A stretch of DNA of 64,000 nt from Actinoplanes xinjiangensis (GCF_003148685.1 NZ_QGGR01000003.1:580527-644526); one strand, 5' to 3'; shown: positions 44,104 through 52,881, counted from the first letter of the stretch. The notes: generated from the letters alone by a model not told the origin. Translations and numbers: made by a program.

Positions 44104-44702
44104 CCAACCCACCTACGCGCGTCGACGGGCGTACCGCGCGGTCCGAGCGGACCCGCAACGCGATCATCGACGCGCACCTCCAGCTGATCGGCGAGGGGGA
44201 CATGCGCCCCACCGCCGATCGGGTGGCCAAGCTGGCCGGGGTGTCCCTGCGCGCCCTGTGGAGTCACTTCGCCGACATGGAAGCCCTGATGGCGGCGAGT
44301 GGTCAGCGGGTGCTGGAGCAGCGCGACGCGTCGTACCGGCCGATCCCGGCGGATCTGCCGCTGACCGAGCGGATCGAGGCGTTCTGCCATCAGCGGGCCC
44401 GCCTGCTGGAGGAGATCGCGCCCGCGGCGCGGGCCTCCGCCCTGAAAGAGCCGTTCTCGTCGGGATTGCAGCGTTACCGCAAACTGCACACCTCGCGGGT
44501 ACGCGACGAGCTGACCGCCACCTTTCCGACCGAGATCGGCAGTGACGAGGAGTTGCTCAACGCGCTGACCGCGGCCAGCCTCTGGCCGACGTGGGCGACG
44601 TGGCGTGACGCCATGGGCCTGCCGGTCGAGGGCGCCCGGTCCGCACTCGCCCGCGTCGTCACCGCCCTGATCAACCCGGCCGGGGCGAAGCCGGCCCGCT
44701 GA
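44100..44702 (+). CDS. TetR-family regulator at the end of the kinase/ACAD operon
   Basis: The 200-aa protein has a TetR helix-turn-helix ([37 protein letters not shown]). The C-terminal domain has no recognised ligand class. The GTG overlaps the ACAD stop (GTGA). It may control the island through the shared palindromes, but the other TetR at 47954 is an equal candidate. Its 3' end overlaps the convergent DUF6886 gene by 32 bp. Confidence 0.85.
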   Translation: MTNPPTRVDGRTARSERTRNAIIDAHLQLIGEGDMRPTADRVAKLAGVSLRALWSHFADMEALMAASGQRVLEQRDASYRPIPADLPLTERIEAFCHQRARLLEEIAPAARASALKEPFSSGLQRYRKLHTSRVRDELTATFPTEIGSDEELLNALTAASLWPTWATWRDAMGLPVEGARSALARVVTALINPAGAKPAR

Positions 44703-45264
44703 GCCGTGGGAGGCCCTGCGACCGGGTCCGCCGGGGTGCGGCGTTGCGGAGGCGGATGCCGCTGAAGGCGATCGTGCTGGTGACGACCTGGTCCCAGAAG
44801 GACCACAGGTCGTCGAGCAGCCGCAGCTGGATTCCGGCCGCAGCGTGGCATGCGATCAGGTCGCCGACCGGTTCGGGTGGGCCGAGTGGTTCGACCGGTT
44901 CGCATGCCACGTGGGCGTGCGGCAACGGCTCCCCGATCGGGCGGAACGGTTCGGCGGGGAGCCGGTACGCGTACAGCCTGGTGGCGCGCATCGTGTCCCA
45001 CCAGGCGTATTCGATCGCGTGGACCCGGTCGCCGCAGCCGGCTCCGATGATCCGGTCCCGGTCGGTGTCGGTGGTGACGCCGGGGCGCACCCAGGCAAGA
45101 GCGCGCGGGCACTGTCGCGGGAACCAGTAGTCCGGCGCCCGTTCGTGGTCGACCGCCCAGACGTAGGCCTCCGGCTGCTGTGCGGTGGCCGCGACGTGCG
45201 GAACGAACCGCGTGATGGTCGGATCCTCGGAGAAGTGCAGCACCTGCCCCGGTTCAGGTCGCAT
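44671..45264 (-). CDS. DUF6886-like protein
   Basis: The 197-aa protein starts MRPEPGQVLHFSEDPTITRF and has VWAVDHERAPDYWFPRQCPR, which I recall as the DUF6886 pattern (a small family of unknown function). The C-terminal 25 residues are Arg/Pro-rich and overlap the TetR gene. AGGAAGG lies upstream of the ATG. It appears unrelated to the catabolic genes on either side. Confidence 0.65.
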   Translation of the reverse strand: MRPEPGQVLHFSEDPTITRFVPHVAATAQQPEAYVWAVDHERAPDYWFPRQCPRALAWVRPGVTTDTDRDRIIGAGCGDRVHAIEYAWWDTMRATRLYAYRLPAEPFRPIGEPLPHAHVACEPVEPLGPPEPVGDLIACHAAAGIQLRLLDDLWSFWDQVVTSTIAFSGIRLRNAAPRRTRSQGLPRLSGPASPRPG

Positions 45265-45321
45265 CCGCCCTTCCTATCGCACCATCCCCAACCAGGCCCA
45301 GCCCGGCCCGCCGGCCCGTCC

Positions 45322-45374
45322 GGCTGGACACCACCGCTGTCTCACGACACCCGAGACAGCGGTGGGAACCAGCC
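45322..45374 (-). terminator. Large stem-loop, copy 1 of a tandem pair
   Basis: CCACCGCTGTCTC (45331-45343) pairs perfectly with GAGACAGCGGTGG (45353-45365). An outer GGCTGG/CCAGCC stem (45322-45327, 45369-45374) extends it. The loop is 9 bases. It lies beyond the stop of the alcohol dehydrogenase gene. Confidence 0.6.
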
Positions 45375-45382
45375 AGGCCCGT

Positions 45383-45439
45383 CCGGCTGGACACCACCGC
45401 TGTCTCGCGGCGCGTGAGACAGCGGTGGCGCCCAGCCGG
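45383..45439 (-). terminator. Large stem-loop, copy 2 of a tandem pair
   Basis: The same 13-bp arms recur at 45394-45406 and 45416-45428 with an outer CCGGCTGG/CCAGCCGG stem. The offset from copy 1 is 63 bp. The loop sequence differs, while both stems are conserved. Confidence 0.6.
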
Positions 45440-45459
45440 GTCGCGGGTGGGGAGCCGGG

Positions 45460-46548
45460 TCAGAGGAGGGCGACGGATCGGGCGCCCTCGCCGCGGGACA
45501 TGCGGTCGAAGGCGGCCGGTACCTCGGCCAGGGTGATGCGGTCGGTGATCAGGTGGTCGAGGTTGAGCGTGCCGTCGAGGACGTCACGGGCCAGGGCCGG
45601 CACCTCCAGGTCGGTGTCGGCCTGCCCGTACACCGAGGCCCGCAGGGTGCGCGCCGAGGAGAAGATGTCCAGTGCGCTCAGCTGGACCATGTCGTCGGCC
45701 GCGCCCATGCCGACCACGGTGACCTGGCCGCCGGAGCGGGTGGCTCGCCAGGCGGCCCGGATGGTGGCGGCCCGGCCGACGCATTCGATCGCGTGGTCGG
45801 CGCCGAGCCGGCCGGTGCGGCCGCGGATGTCCTTCGACAGGTTGTCCGAGGACACCACGAAGTCGGTGGCGCCGGCCGCCTCGGCCAGGCCTTTCTTCGC
45901 CTCGGTGACGTCCACCGCGATCACCTGTGCGGCACCGGCGGCGCGGGCCGCGGCGACGACCGACAGGCCGACCCCGCCGAGGCCGATGACCACGACCGAT
46001 TCGCCGGGTGCCACCCGGGCGGTGTTGCGGACCGCGCCGGTCCCGGTGAGGACGGCGCAGCCGAGCAGGGCCGCGAGGTCGAAGGCGAGTTCCTGAGGTA
46101 CGGGGATGACCGCGTTCTCCGGCACCACCACCTGTTCGGCGAACGCCCCCACGCCCAGGGTCACGTGGACCGGCGCGCCGTCCAGGGTGATGCCGTTGGA
46201 CTGGGCCGCGACGCCGTGCGAGGTGCTGCACAGCCAGGGCTCGCCGTGTTCGCAGAACCAGCAGGTGCGGCAGGCCGGCTGCCAGTTCAGCACCACGTGG
46301 TCACCGACGGCGGTCCGGGTGACGTGCTCGCCGATCTCGACGACTTCACCGGCCGCCTCGTGCCCGAGGATCAGCGGGTGCGGCGGCCGCAGCGTGCCGT
46401 TCACCATCGACAGGTCGGAGTGGCAGACACCGGCCGCCCGGACCCGCACGCGCACCTGGCCGGGGCCGATCTCGGGCAGCCGCAGTTCGGCGAGGGCGGC
46501 GGGGGCTCCGGTGTCGCGGACGACGAGGCCGGTCATGTACTGGGTCAT
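45460..46548 (-). CDS. Zinc-dependent alcohol dehydrogenase
   Basis: The 362-aa MDR-family enzyme has catalytic zinc ligands in GVCHSDLS and GHEAAGEV. The structural zinc cysteines are in CRTCWFCEHGEPWLC and the NAD fold is GLGGVGLSVV, with Asp in AVDVTE giving NAD preference. It resembles class-III/aryl-alcohol dehydrogenases. It overlaps the aldehyde dehydrogenase by 4 bp (ATGA), so the pair should oxidise an alcohol to an acid for the nearby acyl-CoA ligase. Confidence 0.9.
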   Translation of the reverse strand: MTQYMTGLVVRDTGAPAALAELRLPEIGPGQVRVRVRAAGVCHSDLSMVNGTLRPPHPLILGHEAAGEVVEIGEHVTRTAVGDHVVLNWQPACRTCWFCEHGEPWLCSTSHGVAAQSNGITLDGAPVHVTLGVGAFAEQVVVPENAVIPVPQELAFDLAALLGCAVLTGTGAVRNTARVAPGESVVVIGLGGVGLSVVAAARAAGAAQVIAVDVTEAKKGLAEAAGATDFVVSSDNLSKDIRGRTGRLGADHAIECVGRAATIRAAWRATRSGGQVTVVGMGAADDMVQLSALDIFSSARTLRASVYGQADTDLEVPALARDVLDGTLNLDHLITDRITLAEVPAAFDRMSRGEGARSVALL

Positions 46549-47957
46549 CGCTGGATCGCTTTCACCTGCTGGAATTCGGTCAGCCCGTAGGCGCCGAGTT
46601 CACGGCCGATACCGGACTGCTTGTAGCCGCCGAACGGGGCGAACGGGTTGAACGAGCCGCCGTTGACGTCGACGGCGCCGGTGCGCAGCCGCCGGGCCAC
46701 GGCGACCGCCCGCGCGTCGGAGCCCCAGACCGCGCCGGCCAGGCCGTACTTCGAGTTGTTGGCGATCGCCACGGCCTCGTCGTCGTCACCGAAGCCGATG
46801 ATCGACAGCACCGGGCCGAAGATCTCCTCCTGGGCGATCTCACTGTCCGGGTCGACGTCGGCGAAGACGGTCGGCGCGACGAAGTGGCCCTGTGCGGGCA
46901 CGGGGGCGTCGAGGCCACCGGCGACGACCCGGGCCGTGGCGCGTTCGATGAAACCGCGGACCCGGTCCTTCTGGGCGGCGGAGGCGAGCGGGCCGATTCG
47001 GGTCGCCGGGTCGAACGGGTCACCGAGGGTGTAGCCGGCGGCGGTCTTGGCGGCCAGTTCGACGGCCTCGTCGTAGTGGCTGTGGTGGACCAGCATGCGG
47101 GTCCACGCCGTACACGTCTGGCCGGAGTTGAGGAAGGCGTTGCCGACGCCGACCTTGACCGCCTTGACCACGTCGGCGTCTTCGAGGATGACGTTGGCGG
47201 ATTTGCCGCCGAGTTCCAGGGACACCTTGGCGATCCGGTCGGCGGCGGCGTGGCTGATGGCCGCGCCGGTCCGGGTGGATCCGGTGAACGACACCATGTC
47301 GATGCCGGGGTGCCCGGCAATGGCCGATCCGACGGCCGGGCCGGTGCCGGTGACCAGGTTGAACACGCCGGGCGGCAGCTGGGCCTCGGCGACCGCGTCG
47401 GCCAGCAGGTAGGCGGTGAGCGGGGTCAGCTCGCTCGGTTTGAGGATCACCGTGCACCCGGCGGCCAGCGCCGCGCCGACCTTGGCGACGACCTGGTGCA
47501 GCGGATAGTTCCACGGGGTGATCGCGCCGACCACGCCGATCGGTTCGTGGACGACCAGCGAGTTGCCGATCGTCTCCTCCCGCGCCGGGCGGCCGGCGAG
47601 TTCCGCGTACCCGGCGAGGACGGTCAGGGGAAGGCCGGCCTGGACCGCCTTGGCGATCTTGAGCGGGGTGCCCAGTTCGAGGCCGACGATCCGGGCGACC
47701 TCGTCGGCGCGGGCGGTGAGCGCCCGGTGCAGCCGGCCCAGCGCCGCACCGCGCTCGGCCGGCGTCAGCCCGAAGGCCCAGCCGTCGAAGGCGGCGCGGG
47801 CGGCGGAGACGGCGAGGTCGACGTCCTCGGCCGTCCCGGCCGGCACATGCCCGAACACCTCTTCGGTGTACGGGTTCTCGACTCCGATGCGCTCGGTGGA
47901 GGCGGACGGCACGTACGCGCCGCCGATCCAGTGCTCATCACGGAAGACCGACGTCAT
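46545..47957 (-). CDS. NAD(P)-dependent aldehyde dehydrogenase
   Basis: The 470-aa enzyme has [27 protein letters not shown], catalytic Glu in [12 protein letters not shown] and nucleophilic Cys in [24 protein letters not shown] near the C-terminus is typical. It oxidises an aldehyde to a carboxylate. The operon order is tetR-aldehyde dehydrogenase-alcohol dehydrogenase, each with 4-bp overlaps. Confidence 0.93.
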   Translation of the reverse strand: MTSVFRDEHWIGGAYVPSASTERIGVENPYTEEVFGHVPAGTAEDVDLAVSAARAAFDGWAFGLTPAERGAALGRLHRALTARADEVARIVGLELGTPLKIAKAVQAGLPLTVLAGYAELAGRPAREETIGNSLVVHEPIGVVGAITPWNYPLHQVVAKVGAALAAGCTVILKPSELTPLTAYLLADAVAEAQLPPGVFNLVTGTGPAVGSAIAGHPGIDMVSFTGSTRTGAAISHAAADRIAKVSLELGGKSANVILEDADVVKAVKVGVGNAFLNSGQTCTAWTRMLVHHSHYDEAVELAAKTAAGYTLGDPFDPATRIGPLASAAQKDRVRGFIERATARVVAGGLDAPVPAQGHFVAPTVFADVDPDSEIAQEEIFGPVLSIIGFGDDDEAVAIANNSKYGLAGAVWGSDARAVAVARRLRTGAVDVNGGSFNPFAPFGGYKQSGIGRELGAYGLTEFQQVKAIQR

Positions 47958-48583
47958 CGGCGTACCCCCTGGTCGTAACGGTCGGAAAGGCTGTTGATCA
48001 GCAGGTCGAGCCCGAGCTCGAACGCACCCTCGTCGACGGCGGCGCGATGTGCGGCGAGTTCATGGGCCCGGTGCAGGTGCGGGAAGCGGTCGTACAGGTC
48101 CGGGTCGGCCTCGAAGCCCAGGGCGAACGAGCCGAGCGCGGAGCCGGTGATCAGGTATCGCATCAGCGCGCCGATGTGGGTGGCCCGGGCCCGGGACCAG
48201 CCGGCCTCGATCAGCGCGCCGTAGACGGCCTCGGCCATGGCCAGCCCGGCCGGCCGGCGACCGGGGCCGGTGGCCAGCACCGGGACGATGTGCGGGTGCG
48301 CGGCGAGCACGGCGTGGTACGACTTCGCCCACAGCCGCAGCCCTTCGCGCCAGTCGTTGCCCCGGAAGACGGAGATGTCGACCTGGGCGACCACCGCCTC
48401 GGCGACCGCGTCGACGATCTCCGCCTTGGTCGCGAAGTGGTTGTAGAGCGACGGCCCCTGCACCCCCAGTTCGGTGGCGAGGCGCCGCATGGAGCAGGCG
48501 TCCAGGCCCTCGGCGTCGATCAGCACGGCCGCCGCCTCGACGATGCGCTCCCGGGTGAGCAGCGCCTGCCGAGGCCGAGCCAT
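47954..48583 (-). CDS. TetR-family regulator heading the alcohol/aldehyde operon
   Basis: The 209-aa protein has a TetR helix-turn-helix (LLTRERIVEAAAVLIDAEG, LGVQGPSLYNHFATKAEIVD) and TetR_C-like domain. It is divergent from the acyl-CoA ligase, with a palindrome in the 113-bp gap that matches the liv operator. It is the best placed regulator for a shared regulon. Overlaps the aldehyde dehydrogenase start by 4 bp. Confidence 0.87.
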   Translation of the reverse strand: MARPRQALLTRERIVEAAAVLIDAEGLDACSMRRLATELGVQGPSLYNHFATKAEIVDAVAEAVVAQVDISVFRGNDWREGLRLWAKSYHAVLAAHPHIVPVLATGPGRRPAGLAMAEAVYGALIEAGWSRARATHIGALMRYLITGSALGSFALGFEADPDLYDRFPHLHRAHELAAHRAAVDEGAFELGLDLLINSLSDRYDQGVRR

Positions 48584-48622
48584 GGAAGTCGTCCCTTCGA
48601 TCAGATCGAGAAAACCGAAATC

Positions 48623-48639
48623 AACACTGGACGTGTAAA
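48623..48639. promoter_or_regulatory. Operator matching the liv palindrome
   Basis: AACACTGGACGTGTAAA agrees with the liv site (35455-35471) at 13 of 17 positions by eye. It lies between tetR and the ligase gene. AAACT and AGTTT nearby form a second, weaker dyad. Confidence 0.55.
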
Positions 48640-48696
48640 AACTTACGCCGCTAGTTTAAGCACAGCTGCGACGTACATCACTAAGGGAGATCAGCA

Positions 48697-50232
48697 ATGA
48701 CGACGCTTTCCCTCGCCACGGTTCTGGCCGAGGCCGCACGCCGGTACCCCGAGAAGGTGGCGATCGTCGACGAGGCCGGAGGCCGGATTCCCTATCGCGA
48801 ACTCTGGGCGCAGACCCGGTCGTACGCCGCCGGTTTGACGGAATTGGGCATCGGCCGCGGCGACACGGTGGCCGTGATGATCCCGAACGTGGGCGACTTC
48901 CCGCGGGTCTACTACGCCGCGCTCGCCGTCGGCGCCCGGATCGTGCCGGTGTCGCTGCTGCTCAACGCCGAGGAGGTCGGCTACGTGCTGGCCGACAGCG
49001 GCGCGAAGCTGCTGGTCACGCACTCGGCGTTCCTTCAGGTCGGCGCGGCTGCCGCGGCCGCGACCGGCACCCCGCTGGCGAATGTCGGCCCGCTGCCGGA
49101 GGGGCTGCCGCAGTACCCACCGCGCCTGGACCAGATCTCGGCCGGGCTGGAGCCGGTCCGGACCTACGTGACGGTCGAGGCCGAGGACGTCGCGGTGATC
49201 CTCTACACCAGCGGCACGACCGGCAAGCCGAAGGGCGCCCTGCTCACCCACCTGAACCTGGTGATGAACGCGGCCGTCAACGTCTTCGACGTGCATCCGC
49301 TGACCGGCGACGACGTGGTGATGGGCTGCCTGCCGCTGTTCCACACGTTCGGCCAGACGGTCGGGATGAACGCGACGTTCCGGCTCGGCGGGACGCTGGT
49401 GCTGCTGCCCCGGTTCACCGGCGAGGCGGCGATCGAACTGATGATCAGGGAGAACGTCACGATCTTCCACGGCGTGCCGACCATGTACATCGGACTGCTG
49501 GAGGCGGCGGCCAAGGCCGAGCGCCTGCCACAGCTGAAGCTGTGCGTCTCCGGTGGTGCGTCACTTCCGGTGGCGGTTCTGGAGAAGTTCGCGGTGGCTT
49601 TCGGTTCGACCATCTGGGAGGGGTACGGGCTGAGCGAGACCTCCCCCACGGCGACCACCAACCAGCCGTCGTTCGGTGCGAAGCCGGGCACGGTCGGGCA
49701 CCCGATCTGGGGTGTCGAGGTGGAGATCGCCCGCCCGGAGGTTCCGGAGCGCATCGAGTTCCTGCCGGACGGCGAGCTGGGTGAGATCGTGATCCGCGGG
49801 CACAACGTGTTCGCCGGCTACCTGAACCGGCCGGAGGCGACCGCCGAGGCCCTGGTCGACGGCTGGTTCCGGACCGGCGACCTGGGCGTACGCGACGAGC
49901 AGGGCTTCATCAGCATCGTCGACCGGACCAAGGACCTGATCATCCGCGGCGGCTTCAACGTCTACCCGCGTGAGGTGGAGGAGGTCCTGGCCCGGCATCC
50001 GTCGATCCAGCAGGTCGCGGTGATCGGCGTGGCCGACGAGACCCTGGGCGAGGAGATCTGCGCCGTGGTGGTGCTCGAGGACAAGGGTCTGTCGGAGGAC
50101 GAACTGATCGAGTGGTCGAAGGAGCGGCTGGGCAAGCACAAGTACCCGCGTCAGGTGCGGTTCGCCGAGTCCCTGCCGCTCGGGCCGAGCATGAAGGTCC
50201 TGAAGCGGGAGTTGCGCAAGCAGTACAGCTAG
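48697..50232 (+). CDS. Acyl-CoA synthetase (AMP-forming)
   Basis: The 511-aa ANL-superfamily ligase has the P-loop YTSGTTGKPKGALLTH, GYGLSETSPTATTN, GWFRTGDLG, DLIIRGGFNVYP and the C-terminal catalytic Lys in GPSMKVLKREL. It activates a carboxylic acid to its CoA thioester; in the Lva pathway LvaE does this. It could supply substrate to the kinase/ACAD pair. GGGAGA lies upstream. Its stop shares CTAG with the convergent NUDIX gene. Confidence 0.92.
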   Translation: MTTLSLATVLAEAARRYPEKVAIVDEAGGRIPYRELWAQTRSYAAGLTELGIGRGDTVAVMIPNVGDFPRVYYAALAVGARIVPVSLLLNAEEVGYVLADSGAKLLVTHSAFLQVGAAAAAATGTPLANVGPLPEGLPQYPPRLDQISAGLEPVRTYVTVEAEDVAVILYTSGTTGKPKGALLTHLNLVMNAAVNVFDVHPLTGDDVVMGCLPLFHTFGQTVGMNATFRLGGTLVLLPRFTGEAAIELMIRENVTIFHGVPTMYIGLLEAAAKAERLPQLKLCVSGGASLPVAVLEKFAVAFGSTIWEGYGLSETSPTATTNQPSFGAKPGTVGHPIWGVEVEIARPEVPERIEFLPDGELGEIVIRGHNVFAGYLNRPEATAEALVDGWFRTGDLGVRDEQGFISIVDRTKDLIIRGGFNVYPREVEEVLARHPSIQQVAVIGVADETLGEEICAVVVLEDKGLSEDELIEWSKERLGKHKYPRQVRFAESLPLGPSMKVLKRELRKQYS

Positions 50233-50612
50233 CTGCTCAACAGCGGTGGCAGCTCGGCGACGATCGGGACGTCGGCGGGCAGCCACGGGACGGTGTCCAA
50301 CTGGTCCACGGTCAGCCAGCGCAGGGAGCGGTGCTCCAGCGCCTCCGGGACGTCGCCGCCGAGCAGGTCGGCGACGTAGACGCGGAGCACGGCGCGACCG
50401 TGGGCCAGTGGCACGTCCGGGCCGATCCGGCCGCCGACCTCGACGCGTACGCCCAGCTCTTCGGCGCACTCGCGGGCCAGTGCCTGCTGCTCGGTCTCCC
50501 CCGGCTCGACCTTGCCACCGGGGAACTCCCAGCGCCCGGCCGCCTCCGGTGGAGAGCTGCGTTCGCAGGCGAGGACCCGCCCAGCGGTGATGATCACAGC
50601 CGCAACGATCAC
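50229..50612 (-). CDS. NUDIX hydrolase, MutT-like
   Basis: The 127-aa NUDIX protein has the box GGKVEPGETEQQALARECAEELGV split here as GGKVEPGETE and RECAEELGV, all catalytic Glu present. It should hydrolyse a nucleoside diphosphate derivative, perhaps 8-oxo-dGTP; the substrate is unproven. The GTG at 50612 (VIVAAVIITAGRVL) matches the usual MutT start. An upstream ATG at 50681 would add 23 atypical residues. Confidence 0.85.
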   Translation of the reverse strand: MIVAAVIITAGRVLACERSSPPEAAGRWEFPGGKVEPGETEQQALARECAEELGVRVEVGGRIGPDVPLAHGRAVLRVYVADLLGGDVPEALEHRSLRWLTVDQLDTVPWLPADVPIVAELPPLLSS

Positions 50613-50837
50613 CCTGGGTGATGACGCCGGCTTGACGTATTGTTCGGGCCGCATGCGATCCAAGATCTCACGAAAGTTCATCGTTCAGGTTGCCCGCTGG
50701 TGCCCTGATCGTCACGCAAACACGGATATGTGGGCGTGGACACGGGTGGCTGAACCGACGAAACTGTGGGGCACCGACCATGACGATCCGGCGACAGTTC
50801 GGCCACAAGCCGGCAACGACGCTAAGGGGGGTGCGGA

Positions 50838-51149
50838 GTGCGGGCGAGAAGACGCCGGGACACCGGCTCGGACTATCTCAGCGACGCCTTGGCGTTACTC
50901 GGCGGATGGACCCGCGACGGCGTCCAGTTGCGCCGTGATCTGGCGTGTGACGACAGTCAGCACGCGGCCTTGACCGAACGTATCAAGGTGGCTGCGGACA
51001 CTCTTCACATACGACCAAGCATCCGGCGAATCAACGGTCACACACAGATCTGCCTGGGCTCGCAGGACGGTACAGCCATCACCGACGGTGAGGTCACCCT
51101 CGCGGCCCGGATCGAGGATTTCTATCGCACCGTGGTCGAGAGGCCATGA
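50838..51149 (+). CDS. Degenerate pterin-4a-carbinolamine dehydratase-like protein
   Basis: The 103-aa protein has the size and strand pattern of 4a-hydroxytetrahydrobiopterin dehydratases: LGGWTRDGVQLRRDLAC, then a helix with IKVAADTLHIRPSIRR and a final ITDGEVTLAARIEDF (Asp conserved). The catalytic E-x3-H-[HN]-[PCS] signature is altered to D-TL-H-I-R-P, so the second histidine is lost. It may be an inactive or binding homolog. GTG at 50838 follows AAGGGGGG. Confidence 0.55.
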   Translation: MRARRRRDTGSDYLSDALALLGGWTRDGVQLRRDLACDDSQHAALTERIKVAADTLHIRPSIRRINGHTQICLGSQDGTAITDGEVTLAARIEDFYRTVVERP

Positions 51150-51160
51150 TCCGGGCGGAC

Positions 51161-51166
51161 TACGCT
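51161..51166 (+). promoter_or_regulatory. -10 box of leaderless PH-domain transcript
   Basis: TACGCT ends 7 bases before the ATG at 51174. Confidence 0.5.
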
Positions 51167-51173
51167 GCGCCGC

Positions 51174-51536
51174 ATGACTGACGTGGTGTACGACGACAAG
51201 GGCCAGCTCGAGCAGATTCAGAGTGGTCTGCTGGAGGGCGAGCAGGTCATCGCGGTCTATGACGCGATCGGCACCGGGACCGGCTTCATCGGTCTCACCA
51301 ACCGCCGGATCATCATTCAGGACCAGTCCTACGTCGGGAAGCGGTTCGCGATCACCAGCATTCCCTACTCCAAGGTCAGCAGCGTCAGTGTGGTGAGCAA
51401 CAAGAGCTGGGCCGGCCAGTTCTTCTCCTCCGGCACCATCGCCATCGCGGTCGGCACGACCAGCTACGAGATCGAGTTCCGTGGCTCGGAGAAGGCCCAC
51501 CACGTGCACAACCTGATCCTCGGCCAGGCGTCCTGA
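51174..51536 (+). CDS. Bacterial PH-domain protein
   Basis: The 120-aa protein is almost entirely one bacterial PH-like domain. It has LLEGEQVIAVYDAIGTGTGFIGLTNRRIIIQD, read as GEQVIAVYD and FIGLTNRRIIIQD, then IPYSKVSSVSVVSNKSW, a beta-rich middle and a C-terminal helix (SEKAHHVHNLIL). Such domains bind lipids or proteins. No membrane segment. Its stop lies 6 bases from the convergent membrane protein gene. Confidence 0.75.
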   Translation: MTDVVYDDKGQLEQIQSGLLEGEQVIAVYDAIGTGTGFIGLTNRRIIIQDQSYVGKRFAITSIPYSKVSSVSVVSNKSWAGQFFSSGTIAIAVGTTSYEIEFRGSEKAHHVHNLILGQAS

Positions 51537-51542
51537 GTCCGG

Positions 51543-52442
51543 TCAGCGCCCGCCGACCGCCTGCGTGAGATCCCATACGTACCGGCGGCCGGCGGGTTTC
51601 TCGTCGCGCCACACCACCTCCCAGCGGCCGCGGGGGTCGCGTTCGGGTTCGGCGAACCGTCCGTACCCCTGCCGCTCCTTGACGCTCGGCGGCTGATCGC
51701 TGTCCGGGAAGCTGAAGGTGACCTGGAACCGGGTGAACGCCGACGGGGTTCCGCTCGCGGTCGGCAGCCGGTCCTCCCAGACGAGCTGGTCCCAACCGCG
51801 TTCGCGCAGCGGGCCCCACAGTCCGCGCGGGCGGTATTCGACCTGCCACTCGGTGGGGGTGGTCATCGCCGGGTCGAAGATCAGCCAGACCCGTAGCAGC
51901 CTGCTCTGTTCCAGCGGCAGCGGCGTGATGGTGCCGCCGACCGGTCGCAGCGTCTTGAACGAGATCTCGTCGAGCCGGGTGATCCGGTCGGTGTCGGTCG
52001 GCACGATCGGCCGCATGGTCCGATGGGTGACGAGCGGCTCCGGGGTGGTGATCCGTTTCTCCACGATGCGGTCGCTGTCGTCGTCGGCGCCGATCGTGAC
52101 GAGCACCTCCAGGGTCTCCTGGAAGAGCGGCTTCTCCCGGTCGCTGATCCGCTGGATGGCGTCGAGGTAGTGCTGGTGGCCGGCCTGCTGGAGGGTGAGC
52201 AGCCGGGAGGCGTCCTGGAGGTCGGTCCTCAGCTCGCGGATCTTGACGACGAACGCGAGCTGCCACAGCCGGACCACGAAGTAGAGCAGGCAGGCCAGGA
52301 AGATCGCGGTGAAGGCCCACTGCGCGAACCGCAGGGGTATTCCGGTGAGCTGTGCGATGCCCGACGTCAGGCCGATGAGCACGACCGAGACGTTCAGGGT
52401 GCCCCTGAACAGGGTGTGAGAGATCGTCGGAGTCTCCGGCAT
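51543..52442 (-). CDS. Membrane protein of unknown function with C-terminal beta domain
   Basis: The 299-aa protein has two hydrophobic helices at about residues 15-33 and 38-58, a coiled-coil-like stretch (about 65-110), and a beta-rich cytoplasmic domain. The latter has RVWLIFDPAMTTPTEWQVEY, FTRFQVTFSFPDSDQP and RRYVWDLTQAVGG. I do not recognise the domain. The two-helix N-terminus with a soluble tail is shared by some signalling or membrane-perturbing effectors, but no effector partner is next to it. Confidence 0.65.
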   Translation of the reverse strand: MPETPTISHTLFRGTLNVSVVLIGLTSGIAQLTGIPLRFAQWAFTAIFLACLLYFVVRLWQLAFVVKIRELRTDLQDASRLLTLQQAGHQHYLDAIQRISDREKPLFQETLEVLVTIGADDDSDRIVEKRITTPEPLVTHRTMRPIVPTDTDRITRLDEISFKTLRPVGGTITPLPLEQSRLLRVWLIFDPAMTTPTEWQVEYRPRGLWGPLRERGWDQLVWEDRLPTASGTPSAFTRFQVTFSFPDSDQPPSVKERQGYGRFAEPERDPRGRWEVVWRDEKPAGRRYVWDLTQAVGGR

Positions 52443-52677
52443 CGTCCCAATGATGGCGAAACGATCGTTACCGACAAATCCTCATAAAGAGTGAATGGCA
52501 TCGCCTGGGGACGGCTGTTCGCCTGATATCCGTTGACCGATCAGTGGAACGGTCATGCCAGTCCGGCCCACCCGCGACTGTTTTTCGCGGGTATCCCTTG
52601 CCTGCCGTTTCCGGCCCGCCGCATGCTACCGGGAGTTCCACCAGAATCGATCCTCGACCCCCCGGAGGCGATCCGCG
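52443..52677. other. Intergenic region, 235 bp
   Basis: Divergent spacer between the unknown membrane protein and the small membrane protein. Lower GC than its surroundings near 52470-52560. I see no strong dyad or promoter. Confidence 0.4.
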
Positions 52678-52881
52678 GTGCTGACCCACCTACAGAGGCC
52701 GTTGACCCGCAGATATCGGACCGAGTTGTTCGGTCACGACCTCGATGCTGTGTCGATCATGGGCGGGGGTGAGGGCGGGCAGCCGCGGCGGCGGTCCCTG
52801 ATCGGCCACAACGCCATCTTCGCCGCGGCCATGCTGCTCTCCGCGGTGCTGGTGGGTCTCGCCACGGTCGCCCTGCACTGA
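52678..52881 (+). CDS. Small single-pass membrane protein, 67 aa
   Basis: GTG 52678 has CGGAGG upstream. The N-terminal 45 residues are basic and polar (LTHLQRPLTRRYRTELFG), followed by one transmembrane helix (NAIFAAAMLLSAVLVGLATV). No family recognised. Confidence 0.5.
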   Translation: MLTHLQRPLTRRYRTELFGHDLDAVSIMGGGEGGQPRRRSLIGHNAIFAAAMLLSAVLVGLATVALH

